The translations under genes were made by a program, and so were the position numbers. Below, piece after piece: positions 11,730-24,903 of a stretch of 64,000 nt of DNA. Positions within the stretch are counted from its first letter, which is position 1. Every line of letters begins with the position of its first letter. The DNA lies in contig OZ176056.1 of NCBI GenBank assembly GCA_964247055.1, forward strand, positions 2,914,001 through 2,978,000, written 5' to 3'. This DNA comes from Paragordius varius (lineage: Eukaryota; Nematomorpha). Below the pieces are notes generated by a model. That model ran no database searches, had not been told where the DNA came from, and worked only from the letters and a program-made list of their open reading frames with translations.

Positions 11730-12715
11730 GTAACAATTTTTTTTGTATAGTTTTCATATTATTATGCTTGTTTGTAACTCAAAACTGGCAAAATAAGTTT
11801 TTACTTTTAGAAAAAAATTCTTAGCATTTTTTTTAAATTTTTTAAATGGGTAATATCACTTGGATACAAAACATTTATTCCCCGTTTCGCAACCCAAAAA
11901 GATGATTAAATTCATAAAAATACAAGAAAATATAAGGTTTTTTTTATAAATTACTGTAAGTTCCGTTTAGAAAAATATCATCTCATAGAAACTACCAAAA
12001 AAATAAAATATTAAAGATAGTAAACTCATGAAAGGTTTAATTTTAAAGATATTTAACTAAATCTACTTTTTGTATGATATCTATCGAGAGTTTAATAAAC
12101 CAATTCAATATTCTATTTCATATAATCGCCTATATAATTCTGATTACCTGCGTTAAAAATAGGTGGCTATAAAAAATACATGAAAATTATATGTTCTGAT
12201 AGAAAAAGGTATCAGTTCTTTTGGTTATATCTTTTACAAGTGATATAAGAAAGTTATATACATTTTTCCGGTAATTGCTCCATATCAGAAAATGGCATTT
12301 GTGCAAATTTTTCTGATAACTTTTTTGGCTTTAGAAAAGTTGAGAATTTCGAAACGCAATAATATTAATTTGCCAAAGAGGTATATACATTTATATATTA
12401 TACAAAGTGCTATTTGTGGCCAAGATCTGTTGATAAAAAATCCGTAATATCAAGTGTGCCAAAATCCGGTGTGCGAAAACCACAAAAAAACCATCATTTA
12501 TTGCATTAATTGCTAAATATTTATTATTGTTTTTTTTGTATATTATGTAAACCTTTAAAAAATGAATATTCGCAGAATAACATGTTTCCTAATTTAGTAT
12601 TTTGGCCTAATTTGAAAAACGATCTCACTTAATGGGTAGAGAATTGCAGGGCCTGACAATCCAACTGAACCAATCCTGAAACTTAACCCTATCTGTGGAG
12701 TTTTAGGAGCGGCTT

Positions 12716-12763
<48 letters not shown>

Positions 12764-12888
12764 CCCACCGCGGTTACTAGTCGTTAGTACTTATCGATAA
12801 CGCCAAAGGGATTTCGATTTAGAGTATTCTTAATTGCCTGGGAAAACTTATTGCTAGTTTTGGACTTCCTTGTCAATTGTAACTGACA
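11730..12888. other. Intergenic, no gene; TA microsatellite and MITE-end relic
   Basis: No coding sequence is supported. Near 11859 a segment beginning CACTTGGATACAAAACA resembles the TIR of the TTAA-flanked MITE at 39361-40018. A TA microsatellite of about 44 bp occupies 12718-12761. Confidence 0.5.
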
Positions 12889-13560
12889 ATGCCAGCTGTC
12901 GGTATAGAAGAATTTGATAAAGCACATCTGCACCAAACCCTATTATCAAAGATCAACGAGATGGTAAAAGGAAAAACCTTGAAAAGTAAATATTTTTATA
13001 CCAAAGCTAAATTAATGCATGTATATGAAGCATTATTCATATTTCTAGAGAACGGGTTTACATGCGCCAGAAATTCCTTCCGCTTTATTCATAAAACGTC
13101 AAGTTAACAACCCCTCATAAATTAAAGTCGACCCCAATCGAATTTATGAACCATAATATAAAACCGCACCGCGATTTTAGACTAACTTTTCTATATAAAA
13201 AATGAGTCGAGTAAGGGGTGGAGGCAGGTGCATATCATAAAAGGATGACTTTTATCGTACGAAGAAGACAAGGACAAGAAGGTAGTTAACCGAAAAACGC
13301 GTATCAGCTACCAAAAAGATAACACCATCTAAATGCGAATAGGGCATCCGGGGTACATAACACTTGTCTACAGGCGAATTCCTGCCCCAATATCTGCAGC
13401 TGAAACCACCTTACCCAGGAAAAATTCAATCAAACCTAACATTGAGTCATACTACCGCTCGCCAATGTGTTGTTAAGAAAAACCCAAACCCGGAAAGAAG
13501 ATACCCTTTACGCAAGTGACCCGAAAGAATAAACTCAGGGGAAAAGTTAATGTGAAGATT
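12889..13560 (+). mobile_element. LTR-retroelement fossil, 3' pol-end fragment
   Basis: Reading plus-strand frames gives phrases like the C-terminal tail of the two other LTR fossils in the window (a basic, proline-containing RRYPLR-type end near 13490-13520). A purine-rich run near 13535-13545 could be a polypurine tract. It is an old, heavily broken fragment; the family is Ty3/gypsy-like by analogy. No confident LTR pair. Confidence 0.3.
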
Positions 13561-14140
13561 CCCCCAATGCTTTTTTTGTAAATAGATATTATTGTGTTAA
13601 AAGCAGATAGATCAGGGAAATTAAATTGTTTTTATGTTTGACTTTAAAACTTTTTGGATTGAGACGATTATGATTATTTTCTAAAGGATATATTAGTATT
13701 TTTATGTTATTTTTATAAAATTAACTATTGATTCGTGTTCTGTAATAACATAATGTAATACTATGATACATTAAAACCAAAAATTCTTAGCATCTCTCGG
13801 AGTCAAAAACTCAGGTGATAAATAGGGGATTTGTGAAATTGTGGTTGGTTTTAAACGCGCTGAATCAACAATCTGACCAAAGAAATAGAAAATCAGAACA
13901 ATAATTGTTTCCGGCACATCTAACCGAACAAACTGGCGAAAATACATCCAAATAACAACAGATCGACATGGATCCGTGCTATAGCAACACAAACATCCTT
14001 TATTCTCTATAATAATTCAAATGAATATATTATAATTTATTTCATGATTTTTATCTATAGATGATTATATATTATGAAAGATGCGTAAACAAAATAAGTC
14101 AGGAATAAATTGATGTAAAGATATAAACATTAAATTAAAA

Positions 14141-14807
14141 TTAAGCTGCATTAGGCTTGACATGGCGTCCAACAAACAAAGGAGTATCTTCATAAGTCAC
14201 AACATATAGGAAGGGTCTATTGAATACAAATGGCCTGAAACCACCAAATCTGTTTCCCAATTCAGAAACTGTAACACTTGCTCCTTCGGTACCGTTAACA
14301 GTCGTTTCCAATACATTTTGATGAATTATTGAGCTTATCTCAAGGGCCTTGCCGGATTTCCTTACTTTATCCATTTTGCTACATTGAGAAATCAAAAAAG
14401 TTACAGATATTATACCATAATACAGAATTAATTAGTAATGATAAAACTAAAATTACTCTTTATGGCATTTCAATTGATTGGACAATAGTTTGAGCATGTC
14501 ATATCTGCTCTGCTCGTCTAAAGCCGGTATTTTTACACCTTCAGAATTCAGTTTGGTGGCTTCTTTCACCCATTCTTTGATTTGAGGTATTATGTTTTGG
14601 TTAAGTTTGGCCTGTACATCAGTAAAAGTAGTGGTTGCTGGCTGAATCGCATAAAATTTATATTTGGGATCAGTGTATGGCAATTCTAATATGATGGAAC
14701 CGTGTTTCGTTGCATTGTATTTAGTTGTATTCCTTTCTGTCGACAACATTTTGACTTGGGTTTCAGTTTTATCAAACGATGTAAATTTTTCATTTGTTCT
14801 AATATAA

Positions 14808-14850
<43 letters not shown>

Positions 14851-15506
14851 AATAAAGAAAGAGTAAAAAGTATAATATTATATGTAATATAATATTTACA
14901 TCTCATTAAAGGGATTGAGCCAGGTAGCATTGAAATACATGGCAGAGATTAGGAGAGCTTTCGCATCTCCACTCAAGTTTTCCACAACTTTTTCGATTTT
15001 ACCGTAAGTTAGATTTGAAACTTTCCAATTAATTTGGCTTACAACATTAGTGGCACTAAACGAAACCTTTTCTACCGAACCATTTAAACTTTTAACATCC
15101 ATCTCATAATTAAAGCTTAATTCTTCTTGACTATAAACATACAGAAGATTAGCTAATTCCATTGTTGCGGATTTATTGTTTGCGCTTGTCGGAGAGCCCA
15201 TAGACTTGAAAAAAGTTTGAGCATCCTCAACTAAATTTGGTTTGTTGGCTAGAATTGGATTCGGACATGAGCTTCCCTTGGTTAGCAAAGCTAGATTTGC
15301 ATATAACGTGATTGGAGACTTTAAAACATTAGTTTGAGTAGAGTCATCAAAGTATTTTAGACCATCTTCCAAATTTTTCAACCTGAATTTTCTGTTTCAG
15401 GAGTCAAATGCGACGGATTTGATGATGAGAACGATGGTAAAGCATTATAATGATAAATTAAGCAAGTAAGAAATAAAAGAGATTGGATGAAGAAAAGGGC
15501 TTGCAT
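14141..15506 (-). CDS. Secreted serpin, probably inhibitory
   Basis: Exons run on the minus strand: 15506-14900, 14798-14457 and 14378-14141. Introns of 101 and 78 bp are both phase 2. A signal peptide (MQALFFIQSLLFLTCLIYH) precedes SPITLYANLALLTKGSS, ALLISAMYFNATWLNPF, IILELPYTD and the C-terminal signature VFNRPFLYVVTYEDTPLFVGR. The hinge VNGTEGASVTV has Gly at P15, Thr at P14 and small residues through P9, as inhibitory serpins require. Counting from P15 puts Arg at P1 (GNR|F), predicting trypsin-like targets; this is inference. Near 15415-15382 the frame shifts by two. Either a 32-nt segment (GTCGCATTT...AATTCAG) is a micro-intron, giving 384 aa, which is normal serpin length, or this is a frameshift. 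It is convergent with its paralogue at 10745. Confidence 0.85.
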
Positions 15507-15579
15507 AGTATTTAATCATTTTGAGATAGGTAAGTTGGTGGATGAAAAATAAATTTGTGTTAATTGTTAGATTTTTTAG

Positions 15580-15590
15580 AGGGTTTATAT
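15580..15590 (-). promoter_or_regulatory. TATA box of the minus-strand serpin
   Basis: Read on the minus strand, ACTATATAAACC lies about 75-80 bp before the ATG at 15506, at the same spacing as in the plus-strand paralogue. Confidence 0.5.
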
Positions 15591-15599
15591 AGTTTTAAA

Positions 15600-18500
15600 T
15601 TAGCAATATCGTATGTAGGTATTTACGTTGTTTAAAATTAAAAGAATTTAGCTTATGTAAAACGTTGTTTAATATTACTAATAAGATAGTCTTGTTATTT
15701 ATTTACATAAGCGATTGATTTACTGATAAAATTTCAACTCACGTATAAATTTGTATTATTTTTAAATGTAAATGATTTAGCACTGGGTACTTTTATTACG
15801 AACAACAAAAACATGGATATTCTACGAATAATCATACTAAATTTAAGTCAATCAGTAATAATAATAAAATAATTTATTACATGTAGTATTAAGGAGTCAT
15901 TTCAAAAAAACGTAAGGACCATTTTATGCATTTTTTCGTAAATGCAAATTTGCGCCGATTTGAGAAGTATAATAATAATTTATACTGTTTGTTGATTAAT
16001 TAGCAATTCAAATATATTATGAAGGAATTGGACAAATAACCAAAAAATACTATCTTAAAATGATAGATGAACCATCCCTTATTTTACACTCTAAGCAAAG
16101 TGTGTTGGCCAAAACACTCTTTTAGTACTAGCTTAAACGACATTTATAAATCTCATCCTTGACTCTGGATTTTAGAGTTGTATGCTTTATGTTATTAAAA
16201 AATTCAATAGGAAGCATATTTAAGTATAAGATTTTGATGCCTTTGTAAATAATTTAGTTAAATTCGAAAAAACGGTTTCCTGCAAACTTATTTTATATAA
16301 AGAAAGCCAATGCTTTCAGGGGTGCCCATACAAATGGCTTCGTGGGGCGCACTCATTATATATTTTTGTAAAAACATATTTTTTCGATTTCATACATAAT
16401 AAAAATAATATCATTGTTTCCAATTTGTTAGTGTAAATATTTTAGAATAATAAGTCAGTAAACTTGTTAAAGTATCCTAAGATCATAAAAATAACAAGTT
16501 ATATGAATTATGGAAGATCCCTCTTTATATTAATTACAAGCTTAAATCATAATTTTTGGTGAGAAAATTTTCTAAACTATTTTGGCACTATGATAATTTT
16601 TTATAAATAGTTAGCCTTAAGCCATAATTAAGACAGAAAAAATGGAATTTTTATAGACTAATTTTAAAGCTCATAATCTACAGAACGATCCTTAACTAAC
16701 ATTCGAGTTATTTTATATTTTAGAATCATTATTTTGAAGTGCATTTTTTTATGCGTTTAACACTTAATTACTTTTTAACTTTTTTGTCTAGTTTACTTTT
16801 GGTGTGGTTTATAGCGAACAATATCGTAACCAAATTACAGCTTTGAAAGTTATTTTAAAAATGTATTTTTCAATTGTTTTCATGTATTAGATAAAAAAGC
16901 TATTTTTACAGTTTTGTGACTTATAGGCCTAAAATTGGGACAGCTTTAAAACTGAAACGAACAGCTGATATTAAAATCAATAACAAGTTTTTGCTGGTAA
17001 ATTGTAGCCTGAAAGCCTCTTAAAGTTAATTATTTATATTTTGTAATAAATACATTTGTTTATCCGGTTGCATTAGCGATTTAAATAAAATAAAAAGTGG
17101 CAAAAAAAGATAAGTTTTTTACATTTAAAAAAAATATATGTTCCTACTAAAGAAAGCATATTAATTCAGCTTACCTTAAAAACTTTTTACTATAAAATTT
17201 CAAACTTCGGGATATGGATACCTTAAAAGTTAATGGAGTGTTAGTTCATTCTAATTCTACATATTAATAAAAAACATATGATATAATTATGCCTGGGATC
17301 GTCAACGACAATCCAAGGACATAGCATGATTTAGTGTTTTTATACCGCATCTGTTTTTGGCGATTTATATTTTCTAATATTTGTAGCGTAGTAATCCTCT
17401 TGTATCAGACCAATGCTATGTGCAAATCAAAAATTTTTTAATTCACAAAATTATTTCAGAAATACTAATTGCTTATTTTTTTCAATATCGATTTGTAAAA
17501 ATATACCCGACTTATTAACATATTTCATAGGTTTGACACATAAAAATTGATTTATAATAGTAACTAAGAGCATTGCAATTATTGTCGATTATAATTAATT
17601 AAAGACGTTTTAATTTAAATTGTATTTTTTTGGTTATTTTTGGTTTCATTGGGTAATTAATGCTTTTACTGCATTTTAACTAAGTATAAATTAGCAAACC
17701 ACCGCATAACTTATTTTATACCAAAAATTTCATTGGATTTAAAATATTGCCATTATGGTATAAGGGGTATACTAAACAAAGTTTATACAGTAAAAACTGA
17801 AATTATACGGTAAACGTAAAAATATAGACAAATATTTTGCTCTAAAAAACCAACCATATTTTTTTCACATGATTTATTTAAATTAACTCATTGTTTGAAA
17901 TGGCAGAGTCTGAAATAGAGATATATATATTACTAACTCAGTCGATTCTATATTTTACAATTGTCACTAAATAGCTTTTATAAGAAAAATTAAAGTTTTA
18001 AAAAGTAGAGTTGTCTTTTAGATAATAATACTTGTCTTTATATTTTAACTCCGTATAATTTCAATTTTTACTGTATTTTACACTAAATTAAAAACTATAC
18101 AATTCGCATATGATACGTAATGATGATTGGAACGGTATGGAAACGTATTAATAATATATATATATATATATAATTCGATGATGTCTATTACCTCAAAATT
18201 TTAAACCAAAAGGTTTGTTTTATAAAAAAATAATTATATTAAACATTTGAAGACGAAGTTTATTTTAATCCAAATCGCATATAAAATATGTTTTTATAAT
18301 ATCTTAGAATGTTTTTATACCGTTTCCATCCCTCAAAATAGTATTAAGTACGCATCGACTTATCTCTAAAAATTAAATTTTTGAAAAAATTCAATTGAAA
18401 ATTTAAGTTGATATTAATAGCACATATTGAATTTATCGCGCAGTCTTGGCATTTCTTTTATATTAATCTTTTTATGCTTTTATCCAGTTTATTATATATT

Positions 18501-19370
18501 TTAGTGATATTTTATAGAATAAACCATTAAGCTTTCACCAAAAATTTTTATTTAGCAAAATGAGCTCCAATTTTGTCATTTCTTTATATAATGCATTTAC
18601 CAAAAAAGTTAACGTTCTTAAATCACTGGCAAGAACTGAAACAAAATTAACCATGATAATCCTAATACATTTTCTTATCAGAATATATATATTTCATCAG
18701 GATATTTTTTTGTCGACACTGTGTATATTTGTCTACATAATGAAAACGTATTAAATGTTAACCTGGATTATATAACTACCCCCAAAAATAGAAAGTGTCA
18801 TAAAAATAGAATCAGATATTATTAACCGAATTTTATACTGATTTAATACACACTTTTTGAGGTAATTTTTTCTACCACAGCCCGATTTATATTAAACAAT
18901 TTAAGAGTAGATACAATATTTTAAAAAATTCTATGATTAGGTCATGATTTATAGAAAAATTAATTTAGATTTTTTGAAACTTAAAAATTTAACAGTTATG
19001 TATTTTTTAATTTATTTATTTTATTTATCTGGACATCCCCTTGAGGGAAAATTAAAAACCAAATAGATGTTTTGATAGGACAACAAAATGGAAAAGGTTC
19101 TTCATAAATGCTAAAACCAAGAAAAGTTGCGACTGCTCAAGCGATCATATTAATAACAACAATTAAAACGCACATGCTAAAACCGCGAAAGAATAAAAAA
19201 ATAACACTAATACAATGTGGAACGAATCTCTTTAGAATATAGGATAGAAGTAAACAATAGAAATTAATTACTAGGTAAGATAGAAATTACTCAGATAACC
19301 AATGGAATAGTATAAAAACAATAATTCACGAAACAGTACAAAAATATTAACCAAAGAAAAAACATCATAT
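15600..19370. other. Intergenic DNA with diverged interspersed repeats
   Basis: No gene is supported. A hAT-like end (CAGGGGTGCCCATAC) occurs at 16318. The stretch 16750-17200 is a diverged relative of 48380-48760: both carry GAAAGTTATTTTA, a GATAAAAAAGC phrase and a TTGCATT-GCGATTTAA phrase in order. The stretch 18290-18740 is a diverged relative of 40850-41310. A TA microsatellite lies near 18150-18172. Confidence 0.5.
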
Positions 19371-19379
19371 AAAAAAGGG

Positions 19380-21110
19380 TTATTAGATGACTGCATAATT
19401 ATAATTGAAGAAAGAAGAAGAGCCAAGAAAAGTGACTCCAGAGACAGAAAAGGAAGGACCTGGATGAATACTGGAACGAACAATGCATGACTATTGAGGA
19501 AGCAAACAGAAAAGGCTTAAGTAATCCTCTGTTCCAAACCATCAGAAATATAACAAATCAATACCAACTTCCAAACATTAAAATTAAGGATAACGACGGA
19601 AATAAAACTAAAGATGGGAAATTACACTAAACAGCTATATACTGCACGCCCAGGTACAACGATAGACAATATATATGGGGATGATGAGTTATGTATACTT
19701 GAAACAGAGGTAGTAAAGGCTTTAAACGATACCAATAAAAGCCTGGGGAATAGACAATATTTTCTTGGAATTAAAAAGAGATATACAGATTTGAGTTTTA
19801 CATAGATTGTGTCAGGATGTATGGGAGTCAGGTTGGCCAAAAGACTGGCAAACTTTACTGTTTATCCCAGTCTTTAAAAGAGAGATAAATCAAATTGCGA
19901 GAACTATAAAAACATAGCTCTCATTAGTCATGCAATTAAAATTTAATTTTATTAAGGATCATCCAGAACAGACTACACCAAGTGATAGCCAGGGAGATTC
20001 CAGATGTTAGGTTTTATGAAGGGAGTAGCACAAGAGATCACATCTCTAACATGAGACGCATAATTGAAACTTTTAAAAATTTCAAGTAAAGTTACTAATA
20101 TGTTGTATTGATTATACCCAAGCTTTTGACTCGATTAACCATGTCCATTTATGGCGAATTTGGAATGGGAGTTATAGCAAAGCTTAAAACCTTGCTCAAA
20201 AATTTGTATGAAAACCAAAAAGCCCTAATACAAACCCCGGTAAGCAAAACCAACAAAATTTTAATACAGAAAGGTGTTAGACAAGGATGTTGCCTATCAT
20301 CATACTTGTTTAATATTTGTAGAGAAATGATCATGAGAAAAATAGATGAAGCTACTAAAAGCCTGAGGATAGGAGGGCGAATGATTAACAATCTAAGATT
20401 CACAGATGACACGACGCTGATCGCAGATAATGTAGAAAGTTTAGAGATTACGATAAGATTAGTAAGAGAAGAAAGCAAAAGATATGGATTAAACCTCATT
20501 CTTAAGAAAACCAAAGTTATGAGTTTATTAGAAAATAAACCGAATATAACCATGAAGACACCCGAGAGATGCAGTAAATCCAATTCTATTAGGCTCTTTA
20601 ATAGATATAAACGGCTCCTCCACGCCAGATATTAAACGCCGTATAGCATTAGGGAAGTCAGCTGCAAACAATTTGACTAAATTATGGAAAAATATAGATT
20701 TCACTATGAAAACCAAAAAGAGAGTAATGAAATGCATGGTTATTCCGGTAGCATCTTATGCTGTTGCAGGTTAACAGAATGATAAATAAAGGATTGCAGC
20801 ATTTAAAATGTGAGGAAAATATTAATAATACATGGTCAGAAAAGGCTAATTATATAACAGTAAGAGAAAAATTAAATATTACACTTAATGGAAGCTATAA
20901 TAAAAAGAAGGTTAACGTACATTGGTCACATTTTAAAAAGTACATCTCTTGAGAAGGATTAGATTTTTGGAAAAGTTGAAGGGTAAAGAAAAAAATAAAG
21001 ACCAATGTTAAGATGATACTGTCAAGAAGGAGTCTGGTAGATGTATAAAAGTTGAAAGATATTGCATGGGAAGGAGACAAGTGGAAATAATTTGTCATTT
21101 TAATTTCCAA
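19380..21110 (+). mobile_element. LINE (non-LTR retrotransposon) fragment, inactive
   Basis: The clearest part is 20108-20635, a reverse-transcriptase segment with KGVRQGCCLSSYLFNI, then INNLRFTDDTTLIAD (the catalytic YxDD-type box; the usual Ala before Asp-Asp is Thr here) and GLNLILKKTKVM. Upstream, 19390-19900 reads like the linker before the RT in several frames, and 20640-20950 like the downstream region. It is 5'-truncated, with stops and frame changes throughout. The motif style matches endonuclease-RT LINEs of the RTE/Jockey-like groups. The clade is not settled here. Confidence 0.75.
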
Positions 21111-21240
21111 GGTACTCGATTTAGGAATTAACTACCCAGCTAGTTTATCTATAATACTATTTAAATTATTAGCCTACTAGTTTCGATTTTAATAGAGAAA
21201 CATATTCCAAAATGGATATCTAAGTTTTTAAACCTTAAAC

Positions 21241-23245
21241 CAGGGGTTTCCAACACAAATAGCTTTAGGGGACGTTGGATCAAAAAATCCAGCGGGCTGC
21301 ATTCGCAAAATATATATGTGTGTGGATAGATTTGAATACATCAGTTAGCTAACCTTAGACTAGATAAATTTATATATCAGTTTTGAATACATTTTTGATG
21401 ACCTTTTATCTTTGAAATAAACTATTGTATCAATTTTGTTTTTAACCTGCACACGTTATTTTACTTTGGTTTAACATGTGAATAATATCACAAAAAGTAT
21501 ATAAACATCGCTATATAGTTTAGTTTTTGTATTTTATCTCAATAAATATTCTTGTTTTACGGTTTCTCGAGTCACCACATTTGGCGCGGTCGTTTTATAT
21601 AATTACATTCGCGCATGGAGATTCTAAAGCATATGATCCCGCAACTAGCTTTGATGACTATATCGATTATATAAATAGAATGTTAACTGTGAAATTAAAT
21701 TAAGGAGATGACGAAACAAAAAAACTTGTTATTGGCCTACATCAGTCTATCCCATATTGCAAAGTTGAAGAAGTTCTTTCCCGTATTGTTAGAAGTGGGG
21801 TGGGATGCTTTGGTAGCAGCTGGAAAAAAAATATTTGCTCCGACATACAATGTGTTTGCAGCCAGGTTCCAGTTTATGCAAATCCGGAGGAAAGCCACGG
21901 AATCAGTGATGGATTATTTGATTCGGATAAAGGAATGTGCTGCCCGGTGCAACTTTGGGCAAGATACAATGCTAAGAATCAAGATTGGTTTGTTGGAGGA
22001 TTTGAACTCAAAAGATTGGAAATAGATCTGTTCACGAAATTTCCAGATATGTACGATGGGAAACCTATTACGTTGGAGATGGTGGTAGAAATGGCAATGG
22101 CGCAGAAAAGGCGGATTGTTTGATTGAATAGGGTTTTGACAATAAACAGGTGATGGTAATAAAAAATAAGTGTGAAAAATGTGGGTACGTCCATGCGATC
22201 AACTGGTGTCCCGCAAAGTGATAGTTAAGAAGATAATAATATTCGCATATGTGGTATTTTTAGAGTTATTGTTAACCCAAGTCAGGTTCCTGTCGATCAT
22301 TTGATTCCAACGTTAGATCATTTAGTGTTTAAAATCGGGCAGGAAATAGTTTTAACGACCTTAGAAATAAAAGAAGTTTACTGGCAGGAGCCCATCCACC
22401 TCTTGAGTTAGAAAAACACCCTCATAACAATTAGAGGACGACATAATACCCAATCAAGTCTTTACACCGGACGAAGAAGTGTACATAAAGAATGAAATCG
22501 ATTCGGGGTGGAGCAAAGGTTCAATTTTGGAGAGAACAGGGGTAGTCTCGTACACGGTTAAAGATGGAAATCGAACCCTTCGCAATCCTGCTGATCAATT
22601 ACGGCCGACCGGTGTCGAGAACGGCGGAGAGGGGAATAATAATTTAACGATAAACCAAACAGATGAATGTATTAAAACCAATGATCGGGAGGTGGGGGAG
22701 GAACAAAACAAAGAAAAAGAAAACGGGAAAGACACCCAAGTTGAAATGAAAACGGATCGGCTCGGATTCGGATAATGAGATATGATAGATTTGAACATCA
22801 GTTAGCTAACCTAAGACTAGATAAATTTATATATTAGTTTTGAATTCATTTTTGATGACCGTTTATATTTAAATTAAACTATTTTATCAATTTTGAATTT
22901 AACCTGCACACGTTATTTTACCTTGGTTTAACATGTAAATATTATATCCAAAAAAAGTATATAAACATCGCTTATATAGTTTAGTTTTTGTATTTTATCT
23001 CAATAAATATTCTTGTTTTACGGTTTCTCGATTCACCACAATGTTTTAACAAATATTATAACAGATTAAAACATATGACATGTGGTACTAACAATTTTTG
23101 CTAGTTCAACGCCGAAATTCGGGAAGATTTATTCAAAATATTTGTTAGAGAAAATTAATTTACTAAAATCTAGTATTTAAAATTCGCTAGCCGCAGAAAT
23201 TTTTTGGAAAGCCGCATCGGCTCGCAAGCGTGTTAAACACCCCTC
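21241..23245. mobile_element. hAT-like element split by an LTR fossil
   Basis: The left end reads CAGGGGTTTCCAACAC and the right end, reverse complemented, GAGGGGTGTTTAACACGC, with GC-richer subterminal sequence (GCCGCATCGGCTCGC near 23211). Nearly all of the interior is the LTR retroelement at 21323-23040. No intact target duplication was seen. The right half recurs at about 25,700-25,910 through the 2.6-kb tandem duplication. Confidence 0.4.
21323..23040 (+). mobile_element. Ty3/gypsy-type LTR retroelement fossil
   Basis: LTRs of about 257 bp lie at 21323-21579 and 22783-23040 (TG...CA; each ends in a CACCACA context). A primer-binding-type site TTTGGCGCGGTCG follows the 5' LTR, as in the element at 33767. 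A gag-like region lies at about 21700-22200 and a pol C-terminal tail at 22480-22775. The element is far shorter than a complete one and clearly broken. The LTRs are similar, so it is not very ancient. No clear target duplication. Confidence 0.75.
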
Positions 23246-24750
23246 ATTTAATCAGATCGTCTCAGTTTTAATAGATGGTCCGTGTTTATTATGGCAATTT
23301 CAACATAGCATTTATTATAAAGTATACGGAGAAAACTACTATCTCGAAATTATTATCGTTATGATAAAGATAGACTTTGTATTTTAAAAACAAATGTAAA
23401 TACAGACTGCATGAATTGTGTTTCAAGGCGTATGACTTCAAGAGTTGAGCAAGTATAAATGGTAAATTATGAGAATTAAATATTATTGGTTTCTATTAAT
23501 TATTTTCGAATCACCGCAATTTAAGTACCGCCGGCGCACATTGCAAAAAGCCATCCGCCAAGTTAAATAATTTAGAAAAGTGTAAATAACTTATATTAAG
23601 TAGACTGCTATCATATTATCTGATTATTACGTATTTAAAAATATATAAAAAATAAATTAAATTTTTTATACTTTTTAAATATGGAAATATGTAAATGCAA
23701 CTAACCTATCCCAATTTGAATCGAAAGACTGAAATGAATGTGTTGCATCCAAGTGTTAACTATACCAGGTTTATTTAAACAATATAATAAATACAATTGT
23801 TTTTTTATTTTTTTATATAATCAATATACACAAAACAAGCAATCAATAGGTTATCTAATTTTATGTGTGAGAGGTCTAGTGCCAGCCTTTTTTTCGTAAA
23901 ACATCCTAATCAAATCATAAAAATTTGTTATTATATACATTGAAAATAACATTAACTCAAATGATAGCTAAAAATATTTGGTATGGTAATTGAACTCTAA
24001 ACACGAACTAATTAACAAGAAAAAAGTTAAGTATTCTTAGTATTTAGATTGTTATATACCAAGGTGTAATAAAAAATTTATCATAAAAGGCAAGATAAAA
24101 ATAATAACAAAATAATTTTTAGAGATACAAAATTGAACTGCCCTCATCATTTATTAGATTTCCTATTATATTTGTCAGTTATACCTCCCTTTAACAATTA
24201 TAACTTGGAATTTTCTTTTTTTATTTCAATTGATATGACCAGCATTATGAAATATATTTGGATATTATTATGCTTTACATTGCTATATGGTCAATCAGTT
24301 ACAGGTAATTAAATTTTTATGATATATTTGATCGGGTAACTGATTCCTATACTATTTTATCTAATAAGTTAATTTTTGAATGTATCATAATAATATAAAA
24401 GTTGAAATAATTTGACCATTTTATGGCTACATTCCTAAAAAAATATTCATAAGGAAATAATCCAAATAATTGTTGTAAATTAAAATAAGTTTAAATATGA
24501 TCCCTTTTACGACTACCCCTGTCGCCTATTCATTATACTAAATTTGGTTGTTAGCGAAATTTTCGGGATGAGTTGGCCTAATTTCAAGCAAATGAAAAAA
24601 AATCAAGCCAATTTTTTTCCATTAATACAATTTAGAGAAATTCGACAACTTGTTTGGAATCTTACTGCAGCTTTTACAACATATTCTTTAATAGCGTTAA
24701 ATTCTCATTATATTGATAATATAATGATTTATCAATATATATTACAATTT
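22296..24750. repeat. 2.6-kb tandem duplication, unit 1
   Basis: This unit is colinear with 24904-27393 at an offset of about 2,608 and about 98% identity by eye. It carries the pol tail and 3' LTR of the fossil, a hAT end, and the signal-peptide exon at 24235-24304. About 150 bp of unit-1-specific DNA separates the units. Confidence 0.9.
24235..24304 (+). CDS. Signal-peptide exon 1a of the Ig/FN3 chain gene
   Basis: This is a 70-nt exon: ATG, 23 codons and one extra base, then a GTAATT donor (phase 1). It encodes a textbook signal peptide with a Lys-containing start (MTSIMKYIW), a hydrophobic core (ILLCFTLLYG) and a QSVT end. The next exon in phase is the Ig exon at 32140, which completes a GAT (Asp) codon. 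A second, near-identical copy lies at 26895-26964, so two alternative first exons, and perhaps two promoters, exist. Evidence is splice-phase agreement and the signal peptide; transcript data are absent. Confidence 0.6.
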
Positions 24751-24903
24751 CCTAGTTTTTTGCGTAAGATTATTTAGATAAATCTTACTTTATTTAGTCG
24801 TTGTTGATTTTGAGATTCAAATGAGTTGTTAAACACTATGGGTTAGTTATTAATTTATGATTGCCAACTTTGTGTTACGATTCTCATTAACAATTGTCCA
24901 AAT

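Noticed and set aside
24544-24777. Plus-strand ORF after signal exon 1a
   Set aside because: Lies in the intron; the duplicate at about 27200-27400 does not keep the frame.
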